From the NCBI RefSeq assembly GCF_009909145.1, contig NZ_JAAAPJ010000011.1, positions 62,001 to 126,000 on the forward strand: a stretch of 64,000 nucleotides of DNA, in the 5' to 3' direction. The notes below the pieces were generated by a model. That model saw nothing but the letters and a program-made list of their open reading frames with translations. It made no database searches and was not told the origin of the DNA. The translations under genes were made by a program, and so were the position numbers. Below, piece after piece: positions 44,433 to 52,962 of the stretch. Source of the DNA: Corallococcus silvisoli (GTDB taxonomy: Bacteria > Myxococcota > Myxococcia > Myxococcales > Myxococcaceae). Position 1 is the first letter of the stretch. Each line of letters starts with the position of its first letter.

Positions 44433-44882
44433 ATGACCAACGCCTCCGATAGCGTCCTGCTCGCCGCCGCCACGGTGGAGGGCGGCGAAGGACTCACCCA
44501 GCACGTCCGCACCGGACGCCACCAGTTCATCGCGGATGAGCCCGTGGCACGCGGTGGCGCGGACCTTGGCCCCGCGCCGTATCAGCTCCTGATGGGCTCG
44601 CTCGGCTCCTGCACGGCCATCACGCTCAAGATGTACGCGGAGAAGAAGAAGTGGGACCTGGGCAGGCTCGTCGTGCGCCTCAAGCTGATTCGCGAGCCCG
44701 CGGGTGAGCGCGTCGAGCGGGTCCTCGACTGCGCGGACACGGTGACACCGGAGCAGCGGGCGCGGCTGCTCGAAATCGCCGCGAAGACGCCCGTCACGCT
44801 GACGCTGTCCCGCGCGCTGCATATCGACACGCGCTTCGCGTCCACGGAGCCGCCGGACTCCACCGGCCCCACCCAGGGGTAG
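44433..44882 (+). CDS. OsmC-family protein lacking the second catalytic Cys
   Basis: This 149-residue protein has the OsmC/Ohr fold: FIADEPVARGGADLGPAPYQ, then LLMGSLGSCTAITLKMYAEK with the peroxidatic Cys, and DTVTPEQRARLLEIAAKTPV. In active OsmC/Ohr peroxidases the last segment reads KCPV, where Cys is the second redox residue. Here it is Thr, so classic hydroperoxide reduction through a disulphide is unlikely. Another Cys (VLDCADTV) is present but not in the usual place. ATG 44433 was chosen because the upstream frame is low-complexity. Confidence 0.85.
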   Translation: MTNASDSVLLAAATVEGGEGLTQHVRTGRHQFIADEPVARGGADLGPAPYQLLMGSLGSCTAITLKMYAEKKKWDLGRLVVRLKLIREPAGERVERVLDCADTVTPEQRARLLEIAAKTPVTLTLSRALHIDTRFASTEPPDSTGPTQG

Positions 44883-45006
44883 CCCCATTGAACCTGGCAC
44901 CCCCAGCACAAGCATGAGGCAGGGGATGCCAGGGCTCCCGATAGCTGGCACGTGAAGTGCTTTTCAGGGTACGAGAGGCTTTGTCCTTTACCTCCCGGAC
45001 TCCCAC

Positions 45007-45888
45007 GTGAATGCACTTCCCCTGCCGAAAGAGCGCCATCTCAGGCCCCTCTCCTTTTTCTCCTTGCGCAGAGGCATCACGGGACTGGCGCTCATCGCCG
45101 TCTACCTCATCTCCTATCAATACTTCGCCCGAGGGGGCGCGAATCCCAGGGTGAGCATGTCCCCGCAGGTCGTGATCCCGCTCCTGGTCGCGGTGTTCCT
45201 GACGCTGTTCGCCTTCTTCTTCTGGCGGATCCGCAGATGGGGGGCCGCCTATCATCAGGGGGTTTCCTTCTTCGGAGCAGGTGACGAACGAGAAGCGGCG
45301 CACCGCTTCGAGGAAGCCGCACGCCGCAGCACGCAGGGGACGCAGCGAGCCGTGTCGGTCGCCTTGCTCGGCCAGTGCATGCTGGCGCTGGGGGATGCTC
45401 CGCGAGCGCTCGAGCTCTTCGGTTCGGCGGAGCGCTCCCACCAGGTGCGCAGGTCCGTGCCGGCGTTGTACCGGTGGATGCCCAACTTGATCGCCATGGC
45501 CTACTTCGTCCAAGGAGACGGCGGCGCCGCGCGCGCATGGCTGGAGGAGGGGCGCAAGCGGGCCAACGGCCTCCCTCCCACGTATGCGTTGCTCCCGGAA
45601 GTCGGGCTCCTCTGCCGCGAGGGCCGCCACGCAGCCGCGGTGGCGGAGTTGGAGTCTCGCACGGCGGAAGCGGACATGCTGGTGGGGCGGGATGCCCGCC
45701 GACTCAAGCTCCTCCGGGCCTTCGCCCTGGACTCCCTGGATCCGGCCACCCATGCGGCCGCCATTGACGCCGCGCTGAGCACGACACAGCCCACGCGCCC
45801 CGACGATTTCGACATGCTCTCGGCCCATTGGCCGGAGCTGCGGGCCTTCATGGAGCGCAAGGGTATCCCCGGCACGCGCGCCGCGTAG
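45007..45888 (+). CDS. Membrane protein with TPR-like cytoplasmic or periplasmic domain
   Basis: The 293-residue protein has two N-terminal transmembrane helices (GITGLALIAVYLISYQYFA and VIPLLVAVFLTLFAFFFWRI) and a helical TPR-like domain from about residue 85 to the end (YHQGVSFFGAGDEREAAHRF ... ALLGQCMLALGDAPRALELF). It starts with GTG; no in-frame ATG lies nearby. No family was recognised. It converges on a GNAT gene. TPR proteins of this type usually hold other proteins at the membrane. Confidence 0.7.
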   Translation: MNALPLPKERHLRPLSFFSLRRGITGLALIAVYLISYQYFARGGANPRVSMSPQVVIPLLVAVFLTLFAFFFWRIRRWGAAYHQGVSFFGAGDEREAAHRFEEAARRSTQGTQRAVSVALLGQCMLALGDAPRALELFGSAERSHQVRRSVPALYRWMPNLIAMAYFVQGDGGAARAWLEEGRKRANGLPPTYALLPEVGLLCREGRHAAAVAELESRTAEADMLVGRDARRLKLLRAFALDSLDPATHAAAIDAALSTTQPTRPDDFDMLSAHWPELRAFMERKGIPGTRAA

Positions 45889-45928
45889 GTTTCGCGTCGA
45901 AGCAGCCCACGGGAGGCCAGGGGCGCCG

Positions 45929-46411
45929 CTACTTCCGGCGATAGACGTCCGGGTCGTGGCGCTCCATGAAGCGCTCGGGGCTCTTCAGCGGGGTGAAGCC
46001 ATGCCGCGCGTACAGGCTGTGCGCATCCCGCGTCGCCAGGAGGAAGCGCCGCAGTCCCTGGAGGTCGGGGTGCGCCATGACGGCCTCCATCAACCGCTTG
46101 CCCAAGCCCTGGCCCTGGTGTGACTCCAGGATGAACACGTCGCAGAGGTAGGCGAACGTCGCGCGGTCCGTGACGACGCGCGCGAAGCCCACCTGGATAC
46201 CGTCCGCACCATACAAGCCGAAGACAAGAGAGTTTCGCAGGGCCTGCTCGACCATCGACCGGGAGATGCCCGGGCTCCAATAGGAGCGCGTCAGGTATCC
46301 GTGAACGACGTCCAGGTCGATCCGGGCCGCGTCGTCCGAAACGAAGAAACCGCCCTCACCCTGGACCTCCATGGCGTGAGGAAGCGGTGCTGCATCACCA
46401 CGGGTGCTCAT
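45929..46411 (-). CDS. GNAT-family N-acetyltransferase
   Basis: This 160-residue single GNAT domain shows VFILESHQGQGLGKRLMEAV (strand 4 and the QGQGLG CoA motif) and LATRDAHSLYARHGFTPL (the Y/F-containing C-terminal helix and strand). It resembles small YhbS-like acetyltransferases. The substrate is unknown. It is divergent from a methyltransferase gene 178 bases away. Confidence 0.9.
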   Translation of the reverse strand: MSTRGDAAPLPHAMEVQGEGGFFVSDDAARIDLDVVHGYLTRSYWSPGISRSMVEQALRNSLVFGLYGADGIQVGFARVVTDRATFAYLCDVFILESHQGQGLGKRLMEAVMAHPDLQGLRRFLLATRDAHSLYARHGFTPLKSPERFMERHDPDVYRRK

Positions 46412-46589
46412 CCGGTCCTGTTCTCCCCGCGGAGGCCAGACCTGGAAGAGGACGGCTCGCCGCGCCGCCGACGGTATCGAAGAAAGAGGGGTCGGTGCTG
46501 TCCGTCGAGGTCAGCGGCCTTGCGACCGTGCCGGCCTTCGGGCGCTCGGGTTGGACAGCGCCCCGTTCGTTTGACACCCTCCTGGGCAC

Positions 46590-47522
46590 ATGCCCCCCAC
46601 CCCCTCGACTCCACCCGCCTCCCCCTGGTGGGTCGAGCGCGCCGAGACCCTTCTCCTGGCGCCCTGGGATTCACGAACGTTGGGCCTGGGCGCACGGTGG
46701 GAGCTCTTCGAGCGGTTCTCCTTCGTGCAGGAGAACGTGGAGCCCGAGCTGCTCCTTCTCGACGTCCGAGCGCGTCCGGAGCTCCAGGTGCTCTGGGCGG
46801 CGCTGATGGCGCGCGCGCACGCGGTCACCGAGGCGCTGGATGCGGCAGGCGCGGACGTCGCGCAGCAGCTCCGCTCGGGAGGCCTCTCTCCGGCGCGCTT
46901 CAGGGAACAGTGGGAGGGGCTTGGCTTCACCGAGGCCACGGGCCGCGCGAGCACGGCGGCGGATGACTGGCTTGAGGGCCTGCTGCGCATTTCACGTATC
47001 ACCACGGGCCAGGACCGCCCCCCCTTCGGGCAAGTGAACATGGCCTCGCGGGCCCAGCGCATCTCCGACTTCCTGTCCACCACGAGCCCTGGGCAGCGCG
47101 ACACCGTCTACGACCTCGGCTGCGGCAACGGGAAGTTCGCCATCACCGTGGCCGCGAGCACCTTCGCCCAGGTCAAGGGCGTGGAGTACGGACAGACGTA
47201 CGTCGAGTCCGCGCGCCGCAATGGCGAGCGCTTCGGGCTGCCGAACCTGGAGTTCATCCACGCGGATGTCCGTGACGTGGACCTGTCGGATGGCACCGCG
47301 TTCTATCTGTACTTCCCCTTCTGGGGAGAGGTGGCGCACGCGGTCGCACGGATGCTGGGGGAGGTCGCGCGGGCTCGGGACATCACCGTGTACGCCTCGG
47401 GCCCGCGCCACGACTACGGCGAGCACTTCCTCGAGCAGGTGTCACAAGGAGCCCTGTGTCTGGCGCCGCAGCGCCAGGATTTCGCCGACGTGATGGTCCT
47501 GCGCAGCGCAGCCTTCGCCTGA
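46590..47522 (+). CDS. Class I SAM-dependent methyltransferase with N-terminal helical domain
   Basis: This 310-residue protein has a helical N-terminal half (about 1-165). Its SAM-binding domain reads TVYDLGCGNGKFAITVAAST (motif I), KGVEYGQTYVESARRNGERF (motif II), NLEFIHADVRDVDL (motif III) and FYLYFPFWGEV. The DLGCGNGK and YVESAR pattern resembles the DOT1-like and class I family. The substrate is unknown. A second methyltransferase gene starts 97 bases downstream in the same direction. Confidence 0.82.
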   Translation: MPPTPSTPPASPWWVERAETLLLAPWDSRTLGLGARWELFERFSFVQENVEPELLLLDVRARPELQVLWAALMARAHAVTEALDAAGADVAQQLRSGGLSPARFREQWEGLGFTEATGRASTAADDWLEGLLRISRITTGQDRPPFGQVNMASRAQRISDFLSTTSPGQRDTVYDLGCGNGKFAITVAASTFAQVKGVEYGQTYVESARRNGERFGLPNLEFIHADVRDVDLSDGTAFYLYFPFWGEVAHAVARMLGEVARARDITVYASGPRHDYGEHFLEQVSQGALCLAPQRQDFADVMVLRSAAFA

Positions 47523-47619
47523 GCAGCCGCACCCGTTCGCGCGGGGAGGCCCCGCCATCGGGAGCCCCCTGCCCTACCGTGTGCGCGACGGTGGGGCTCG
47601 GACGTGCTAGCCCAGGCCC

Positions 47620-48777
47620 ATGCACCGCCCACGCCGCCCCACCGCCGCCCAGAAGGGGCCGTCGTCCACCGCCACGCCCTTCGAGTTTCCCCCCGACGCC
47701 GCGTTCACCTGGCACTCGGAGAGTGATGAGCCCGCTCCCACGCGCCTGTCGGCCGTGGATGATGGGCTCAGCGCCGACACCGCGCTCAAGCGCGTCCGGC
47801 GGGGCGAGTTCCTGCGCTACACCGGAGACTTCCACAACGCGAAGCAGCTCCTCGGCGCGCTGGGTCGGCGCCTCGAGCGGCCGTCGCAAGCCCGCTCGCC
47901 GCTGGAGGCGTTCCGGGCCGAGCGCCGCGCGCGGCAGCTGGAACATGCGACGCTGTCGCGAGTCGTCGTCGCGCTCGACAAGAGCTACCGCCTGGGCCTC
48001 GCGAGAGCACCGGAGGTCTCCGAAGCGTGTCGACAGGTGTGGGGCGAGCCCACCGCGGACTTCACCGTCGTGCCGCTCAAGCAGTTGCTTGGCATGCTCG
48101 GGGCCACGGAGTGGCGGCGCAAGGGCCTGGCCGTCCCGGGGCTGAAGGGCCAGCTCCATCCGCACTACGGCGTCTACCTGCCCACGCGCACCGACTACGT
48201 GGAGCTGCTGGCCGCCGTGGCGGACGTGAAGGACAAGCGCGTGTTCGACGTGGGCACCGGCACCGGAGTGCTCTCCTTTCTCCTCCTGCAGCGAGGCGCG
48301 GCGTCCGCGCAGGCCACGGATTGCGACTCCCGCGCGGTGGCGTGCGCCCGGGAGAACGCGGAGCGACTCGGCCTCTCGCAGCGCTTCCAGGTCACGGAGT
48401 CGGACCTGTTTCCGGACGGAAAGGCGGACCTCGTCGTCTGCAACCCACCGTGGATTCCGGAGCCGCCCAAGAACCGGGTGGACCGAGCGGTGTTCGACGA
48501 GGACAGCCAGTTCCTGCGGCGCTTCCTCGAAGGACTCCCCGCCGCGCTCACCCCGGGGGGAGAGGGGCTGCTGATCCTGTCGGACCTCGCGGTGTTGCTG
48601 GGCTTGCGTCCGCCCGGGTGGCTGGAGGAGCAGTTCGCGCGCTGCGGCCTGACGGTGTCCTGGCGAAAGTCCACCCCGGCGCGGCACTCCAAGGCCAAGG
48701 ACACGACGGACCCACTGCACGCCGCGCGCTCCCGGGAGATCACCACCCTCTACGGCCTCGTGCCCGCCGCCAGGTAG
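47620..48777 (+). CDS. Class I methyltransferase with NPPW motif (PrmC/HemK-like small-domain type)
   Basis: The 385-residue protein has a SAM motif VFDVGTGTGVLSFLLLQRGA, ATDCDSRAVACARENAERLG, and the catalytic DLVVCNPPWIPEPPKN. The NPPW motif marks N-methyltransferases that act on amide or amino nitrogens (PrmC, RlmG, RsmC and related enzymes). The N-terminal 190 residues are not recognised. The target is unknown and could be rRNA, a release factor or another protein. It follows another methyltransferase gene and may share its transcript. Confidence 0.82.
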   Translation: MHRPRRPTAAQKGPSSTATPFEFPPDAAFTWHSESDEPAPTRLSAVDDGLSADTALKRVRRGEFLRYTGDFHNAKQLLGALGRRLERPSQARSPLEAFRAERRARQLEHATLSRVVVALDKSYRLGLARAPEVSEACRQVWGEPTADFTVVPLKQLLGMLGATEWRRKGLAVPGLKGQLHPHYGVYLPTRTDYVELLAAVADVKDKRVFDVGTGTGVLSFLLLQRGAASAQATDCDSRAVACARENAERLGLSQRFQVTESDLFPDGKADLVVCNPPWIPEPPKNRVDRAVFDEDSQFLRRFLEGLPAALTPGGEGLLILSDLAVLLGLRPPGWLEEQFARCGLTVSWRKSTPARHSKAKDTTDPLHAARSREITTLYGLVPAAR

Positions 48778-48839
48778 CACCGGGAGGCTCGAGCACGGCG
48801 ACCGCCGCGGGCGACGGGATGCGGCGCCTCGCTCCGGGG

Positions 48840-49655
48840 TCAGGTGCCGGCACGCCGGAGCAGCACGGCGCGAGCATCGACGTTGAGGACCTGCGTGCCT
48901 CCCGCGAGCGTGGCCAGCGGGACGTCCCAATGGCAGTGACCGCAGATGACGAGGAGCCTGCTCCAGGGCTCCACGGCCTCCCGGATGACGGCGTTGCCGC
49001 GCAGGTTCGTCCCAGGCACGTCCGGGCCTTCGTGGAGGAGGAGCACCTCGGGCTCCTGGAGGAGGACGCTTTCGATTCGCTCCAGTTGGGCGGACTGCTC
49101 GCGCCGGTTCAGCTTGTCGGGCCGGCCGATGATGTAGCTCACCCCGCCCAATGACAGCCCATCCGGCGCGACGACCTCGCCATCCAACAGGGTGCGCCCC
49201 GGTTGGTGGAAGAAGCGCGCTTGCTCCTGGCCACGCCCGAAGGTGTCGTGGTTCCCCGCGACGCCGACGACCCAGCGAAAGGACGCGGAGAAGGCGCTCC
49301 AGACGCTCCGCACATCTCCCGAAGCCCCCCGCACCTCCGCGCCGGGGCTGGAGAAGAGGTCGCCCGCGAGGAGGATGCCAGTGCGGCTCGCGAGAGGGAT
49401 GTCACCCGCCTCGCCCATCATCGCCAGCTCATCCGCCAGGACCTCGCCCAGCAGCGCCGCGGCCCCGTCGCGCAGGGCATGGGGTGCCATGCCCTGGAGG
49501 TCCGACAGCGCGATGACCGCGTCCACGTCCGGGGGAAGGGTGTCCACCCAACCGCACAGCAACGGCAGTCTTTCAGCGCGCGTCCCCCCTCGCGGCGCGG
49601 CGTTCAGGTACCACCATTCATGAAGGGGCTTCTCATCAACGGTCAGGATTCGCAT
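48840..49655 (-). CDS. Metallophosphoesterase
   Basis: This 271-residue calcineurin-like phosphoesterase shows the ordered motifs ALSDLQG, LLAGDLFSS, VAGNHDTFGR, LLLHEGPDV and VICGHCHWDV, covering the two-metal ligands (Asp, His, Asn, His). No signal peptide is present. Such enzymes act on nucleotides, phosphoproteins or DNA; the substrate cannot be told. It is divergent from a propeller lipoprotein gene by 154 bases. Confidence 0.9.
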   Translation of the reverse strand: MRILTVDEKPLHEWWYLNAAPRGGTRAERLPLLCGWVDTLPPDVDAVIALSDLQGMAPHALRDGAAALLGEVLADELAMMGEAGDIPLASRTGILLAGDLFSSPGAEVRGASGDVRSVWSAFSASFRWVVGVAGNHDTFGRGQEQARFFHQPGRTLLDGEVVAPDGLSLGGVSYIIGRPDKLNRREQSAQLERIESVLLQEPEVLLLHEGPDVPGTNLRGNAVIREAVEPWSRLLVICGHCHWDVPLATLAGGTQVLNVDARAVLLRRAGT

Positions 49656-49809
49656 GCCCCGTCGACGAGGTCCGCTCCCGAGGCTGACAGCGCGTGGCGG
49701 GCCCTCTTCCCTGGGGAAACCGCGCTCGCCGCCGCGTCAGTCTTGTTCAACGACATGCTAGTGTCGCAGGCACCTGCTTGGCCGGAGCCGGGTTCTGAGG
49801 TCGCGAGCA

Positions 49810-50979
49810 ATGTCGACGTTTCGAGGAACGGTTCTGGCCCTCGTCCTGGGATTGAGCGTGGGAGTGGCCGCTTCGTGCCAGTCTCCAACCGGGTGCGAGG
49901 GATGCATCAACAAGCAGGGCGTCTGCCTCCGAGGCACCCTGGATTCAGCCTGCGGCTCGTTTGGCGCGGCATGCGTCGCCTGTGGGTCGGGCGCCCTGTG
50001 TCAGCAAGGCGTCTGCGCCCCGGAGCTGCCTGACGCGGGGCAGAACGACGCGGGGCAGGACGACGCGGGCCTCGGGGTTGACGCTGGACCGGCGGACGGC
50101 GGCATGGCGGATGGAGGAGGCCATGGGGATGGTGGCTCGACGCCCAGCTTCCAGCTCATGCCGAGCACGACCACGGCGACCCTGCGGGATGTGGCCGTCG
50201 TGTCCCCCACGGAGGCGTACGTCGTGGGACTCCGCGGCACCGTGCTGCGTTGGGACGGCAGCCAGTGGAGCGCCGCCGGTTCGCCGACGTCCCTGGATCT
50301 CTACGCGTTGACGCTCGCCGAGGGTGGAGGCTGGGCGGTGGGTGAAGGCGGGACACTCCTGTCCCTGGCGAGTGGCACGTGGTCTGGGTACAGCCCCCCG
50401 CTGACGGCGGCCCCGCTCACGGGCATCGCCGCGGCGTCATCGCGGAGCGCCATGGCGGCCGGCAAGGAGGGGGATCAGCACTACACGTTCGTCTGGGACG
50501 GCGCGCAGTGGACGAAGCTCGCCACGGGCACCCCCCACCCCTACACCCAGATGCCAGACATCTTCATGGTCGCGGACGGCACGGCCTTCGCCGCCAAGGA
50601 CAGCTCGGTCGTGCGGTGGACGGGCACCGACTGGGAGTCGCTGACGACGCCCACCACGACGAGCCTCCAGGCTGTCTGGGCCGCTTCCGCCAACGAGGCC
50701 TTCGCCGTCGGCTCGTCGGGAGTGGTGATGCGGTGGAGGTCCACCGCCGGCCTCGTCATGGATCAGCTCTCGCCCTACCCCTTCCTCCACGGCGTCTGGG
50801 GGAGCGGCTCGAGCGACGTCTGGGCCGTCGGCTCGGGCGGGACGATCCTGCACTGGAACGGCGATGACTGGACGCAGGTGGACTCGCCTACGACGAAGGA
50901 CCTGTACGGTGTTTCGGGCTCGGGCCCCGACGACGTCTGGATCGTCGGAGCCGGGGGCACCATCCTCCACGGTCCTTGA
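49810..50979 (+). CDS. Cys-rich, beta-propeller-like lipoprotein
   Basis: This 389-residue lipoprotein (MSTFRGTVLALVLGLSVGVA, lipobox VAASC) has a short Cys-rich module (CEGCINKQGVCLRGTLDSAC), an Asp/Gly-rich linker (DAGQNDAGQDDAG), then repeats such as VAVVSPTEAYVVGLRGTVLR and DVWAVGSGGTILHWNGDDW. The latter recur like blades of a propeller and resemble glycosyl hydrolase-type or Kelch-like domains. Myxobacteria carry many such surface lipoproteins. The function is unknown; it may be a surface adhesin or enzyme-associated scaffold. Confidence 0.8.
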   Translation: MSTFRGTVLALVLGLSVGVAASCQSPTGCEGCINKQGVCLRGTLDSACGSFGAACVACGSGALCQQGVCAPELPDAGQNDAGQDDAGLGVDAGPADGGMADGGGHGDGGSTPSFQLMPSTTTATLRDVAVVSPTEAYVVGLRGTVLRWDGSQWSAAGSPTSLDLYALTLAEGGGWAVGEGGTLLSLASGTWSGYSPPLTAAPLTGIAAASSRSAMAAGKEGDQHYTFVWDGAQWTKLATGTPHPYTQMPDIFMVADGTAFAAKDSSVVRWTGTDWESLTTPTTTSLQAVWAASANEAFAVGSSGVVMRWRSTAGLVMDQLSPYPFLHGVWGSGSSDVWAVGSGGTILHWNGDDWTQVDSPTTKDLYGVSGSGPDDVWIVGAGGTILHGP

Positions 50980-51042
50980 GGAGAACGCGCGGGGGGCCGG
51001 CGCCGTCGGCCCTCCTCGCGGCAAGCCCTGCTCGCCGCCGCG

Positions 51043-51411
51043 TCAGGCCTTGGCGCCCTTCGCCACGGCGTCGTGCTCGTCACGGCCGTGCACGGAGGAC
51101 ACGGGGCTGGTCGCCTCCACGGCGGAGAAGGTCTCCAGGACCTTGTACGTGTGACTGGAGCCGCGCGGCACGAGCCAGGAGTCACCGGGGTTCAGCAGGA
51201 TGACCTGCCCCTCCAGGTGCAGCTCCGCGCGGCCCTTGAGCACGTAGCCCACGGTCTCGTAGTCGCGGGTGCTGGCGGGCTTGGCCTCGGCGGGCGGCTC
51301 GTCCTCCCACAGCCGCATGGCCACGCGGACGCCGGACGCGAGGTACTTCTGGCCCATCTCCCCCTTGGGGGAATGGCGGCTTTCGACCTTCTTCACGCTG
51401 GTGTCGCCCAT
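51043..51411 (-). CDS. Single-domain cupin protein
   Basis: This 122-residue cupin has two motifs: TVGYVLKGRAELHLEGQ (motif 1, lacking the usual HxH metal pair) and GDSWLVPRGSSHTYKVLE (motif 2, with H). Metal binding may be weak or absent. Small cupins are often regulators or stress-related binding proteins. It converges on the propeller lipoprotein gene and precedes the cold-shock unit. The function is unknown. Confidence 0.78.
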   Translation of the reverse strand: MGDTSVKKVESRHSPKGEMGQKYLASGVRVAMRLWEDEPPAEAKPASTRDYETVGYVLKGRAELHLEGQVILLNPGDSWLVPRGSSHTYKVLETFSAVEATSPVSSVHGRDEHDAVAKGAKA

Positions 51412-51537
51412 GGTCGCTTCTCCTCGGGGGGCGGCGTGCGACGCCGCGCTCCACCTGGGAAGAAGGTAGGGAAGGCCCCGGGCGCTGGCGGACCGCGCGT
51501 CGCGGATCGCCTGCCTGCCCTGCGTCCAGAAAGACGA

Positions 51538-51569
51538 AAGCCCAGTCTCCGCAAGGGAAGACTGGGCTT
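51538..51569 (-). terminator. Terminator of the cold-shock gene
   Basis: AAGCCCAGTCT (51538-51548) and its exact complement (51559-51569) form an 11-bp stem with a 10-base loop. Read on the minus strand it follows the cold-shock stop by 41 bases, and is followed by a U-rich run (TCGTCTTTCT). Confidence 0.75.
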
Positions 51570-51609
51570 CGGTGACTCACCGCTCGCGGAGAGTCGGGAT
51601 TCGTTCAAC

Positions 51610-51810
51610 TCAGGCGGCGCGGACGTTCTGCGCCTGCAGGCCCTTGGGGCCCTTGGTGACTTCGAACTCCACCTTCTGGCCCTCGGCCAGGGTGCGGAAG
51701 CCATCCATGTTGATGGCAGTGTGATGGCAGAAAACGTCTTCGCCATTGTCCTGCGCGATGAAACCGAAGCCCTTCGCGTCGTTGAACCACTTCACGGTAC
51801 CAGTTGCCAT
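51610..51810 (-). CDS. Cold-shock protein (CspA family, S1-like OB fold)
   Basis: The 66-residue product contains the complete cold-shock domain with RNP1 (KGFGFIAQ) and RNP2 (DVFCHHTAI), starting MATGTVKWFNDAKGFGF. It is a single-stranded nucleic-acid chaperone that melts RNA structure. The real start is at 51810; a longer frame to 51930 only translates the leader. A long structured 5' leader precedes it, as in other csp mRNAs. Confidence 0.97.
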   Translation of the reverse strand: MATGTVKWFNDAKGFGFIAQDNGEDVFCHHTAINMDGFRTLAEGQKVEFEVTKGPKGLQAQNVRAA

Positions 51811-52164
51811 TGTGAGTCTCTTCTCTTTCTCTGCTCTGAACCGGTGACCGGCTCTCGCCTGCCACCGGTGCCGAAACGAACACCGCCCCGGCACGCCGGG
51901 CACTCTACCCACTTCCTGCGGGAACTCCACTCCTGAGAGTGGAATCCAGCAGGCAGCCGTCCGTCATCCGACACAGCGGACTCCGTCGAGGCCCGGCGAT
52001 TGAACACCCCGGGCCCCGCCGCCATTCCGGACGAGCGCGTCCCGGCCTTCATACTTCTTCACCCCAGCCGGGCGTGGGCTTCACACCCGGCTTCTACCTT
52101 GAGCTCCGTCAGAAACGACACGGGCCCGCCTGGTCGGTGCCCGGCCTGCTTTCAGGAGCCACAC
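51811..52164. other. Cold-shock gene leader and divergent promoter region
   Basis: 354 bases without a gene. On the minus strand the csp leader carries a perfect 6-bp hairpin (CCACTC-CTGA-GAGTGG, 51927-51942) and other GC-rich foldable segments, which fits a thermosensing csp leader. A purine-rich AGAAAGAGAAGAG run lies just before the csp start. The right half serves the Spy-like gene, whose ribosome-binding site CAGGAG is at 52153-52158. Confidence 0.5.
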
Positions 52165-52701
52165 ATGTTCGGATTCGTTTTCGGTACCGCCTGCCTCGCC
52201 GGTCTCTTCGCCACCCTGCACCGCGGGCGGCACGGCCACTACCACCACCACGCGGGCCATGGGGGCCGCTGGAGCGCGCGCCCCCGGCTCCGCTGGCTCT
52301 TCGAGCGGCTGGAGACGTCGCCCGGCCAGGAGAAGGTCATCGTGAAGGCGGTGGAGGACGTGCGCGAGGCCTTCGCCAAGGTGAAGGACCAGTGGGGCCC
52401 CAGCCGCACGGCGCTCGCGGGGTCGATGCGCGGGGAGCACTTCGACGGCGCCATGCTGCGGGAGCTGTTCAGCCGCCACGACGTGGCGCTGGAGACGTTG
52501 CGCAACGCGGTGCAGGACGGGCTGTCCCGGATGCACGAGGCGCTGGAGCCCAACCAGCGCCGCGAGCTCGCGGACATCATCGAGCACGGCTGGGGCTACG
52601 GCTGGCGCGGGGGCCGGGGCTGGCACGGGCGAGGCTGCGGTGGACGCGGCCGTTGGGGAGGCCGTCCCCACAACGATGACGGCCCGGCGTCCTTCGTCTG
52701 A
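52165..52701 (+). CDS. Spy/CpxP-like, His-rich periplasmic protein
   Basis: This 178-residue exported protein has a short hydrophobic start (MFGFVFGTACLAGLFATLH). A His cluster follows (HRGRHGHYHHHAGHGG), then a long helical region of the Spy/heavy-metal-resistance type (LFERLETSPGQEKVIVKAVE ... LFSRHDVALETLRNAVQDGL ... LEPNQRRELADIIEHG), and a Gly/Arg/Trp/His tail. It is probably a periplasmic chaperone or metal sensor. It begins an operon with a His-rich small protein and a two-component pair. Confidence 0.85.
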   Translation: MFGFVFGTACLAGLFATLHRGRHGHYHHHAGHGGRWSARPRLRWLFERLETSPGQEKVIVKAVEDVREAFAKVKDQWGPSRTALAGSMRGEHFDGAMLRELFSRHDVALETLRNAVQDGLSRMHEALEPNQRRELADIIEHGWGYGWRGGRGWHGRGCGGRGRWGGRPHNDDGPASFV

Positions 52702-52731
52702 GCCCCCTGCCCTTCGTCTGGAGACCGCCAC

Positions 52732-52947
52732 ATGAGACACCGTCTGCTCGTCGTCCTGCTCGCCGCGGGTGCCATCGGAGGCTACGCCTCCGGCTTCGCG
52801 AACCTCGCCCGCCACCACCGCTCGGCCTGCCACCGGGGCGACTGGGGAGGCCCCGCCTACCGCAACGGGATGCCTCCGTACTGGGACTGGCACGCGCAAC
52901 CGCCTCCAGGCGCCGCGGGCCCCGCCGACGCGCCGGGAGCGCGTTAG
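52732..52947 (+). CDS. Small exported His-rich protein
   Basis: This 71-residue protein starts MRHRLLVVLLAAGAIGGYAS (signal or anchor). A short His/Trp/Pro-rich tail follows (ANLARHHRSACHRGDWGG and DWHAQPPPGA). It lies 30 bases after the Spy-like gene and 15 before the response regulator, so it is part of the operon. It has no known family. A role in metal binding or as an accessory to the sensor is suggested only by composition. Confidence 0.65.
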   Translation: MRHRLLVVLLAAGAIGGYASGFANLARHHRSACHRGDWGGPAYRNGMPPYWDWHAQPPPGAAGPADAPGAR

Positions 52948-52962
52948 GATTCCGCCCCGCCC

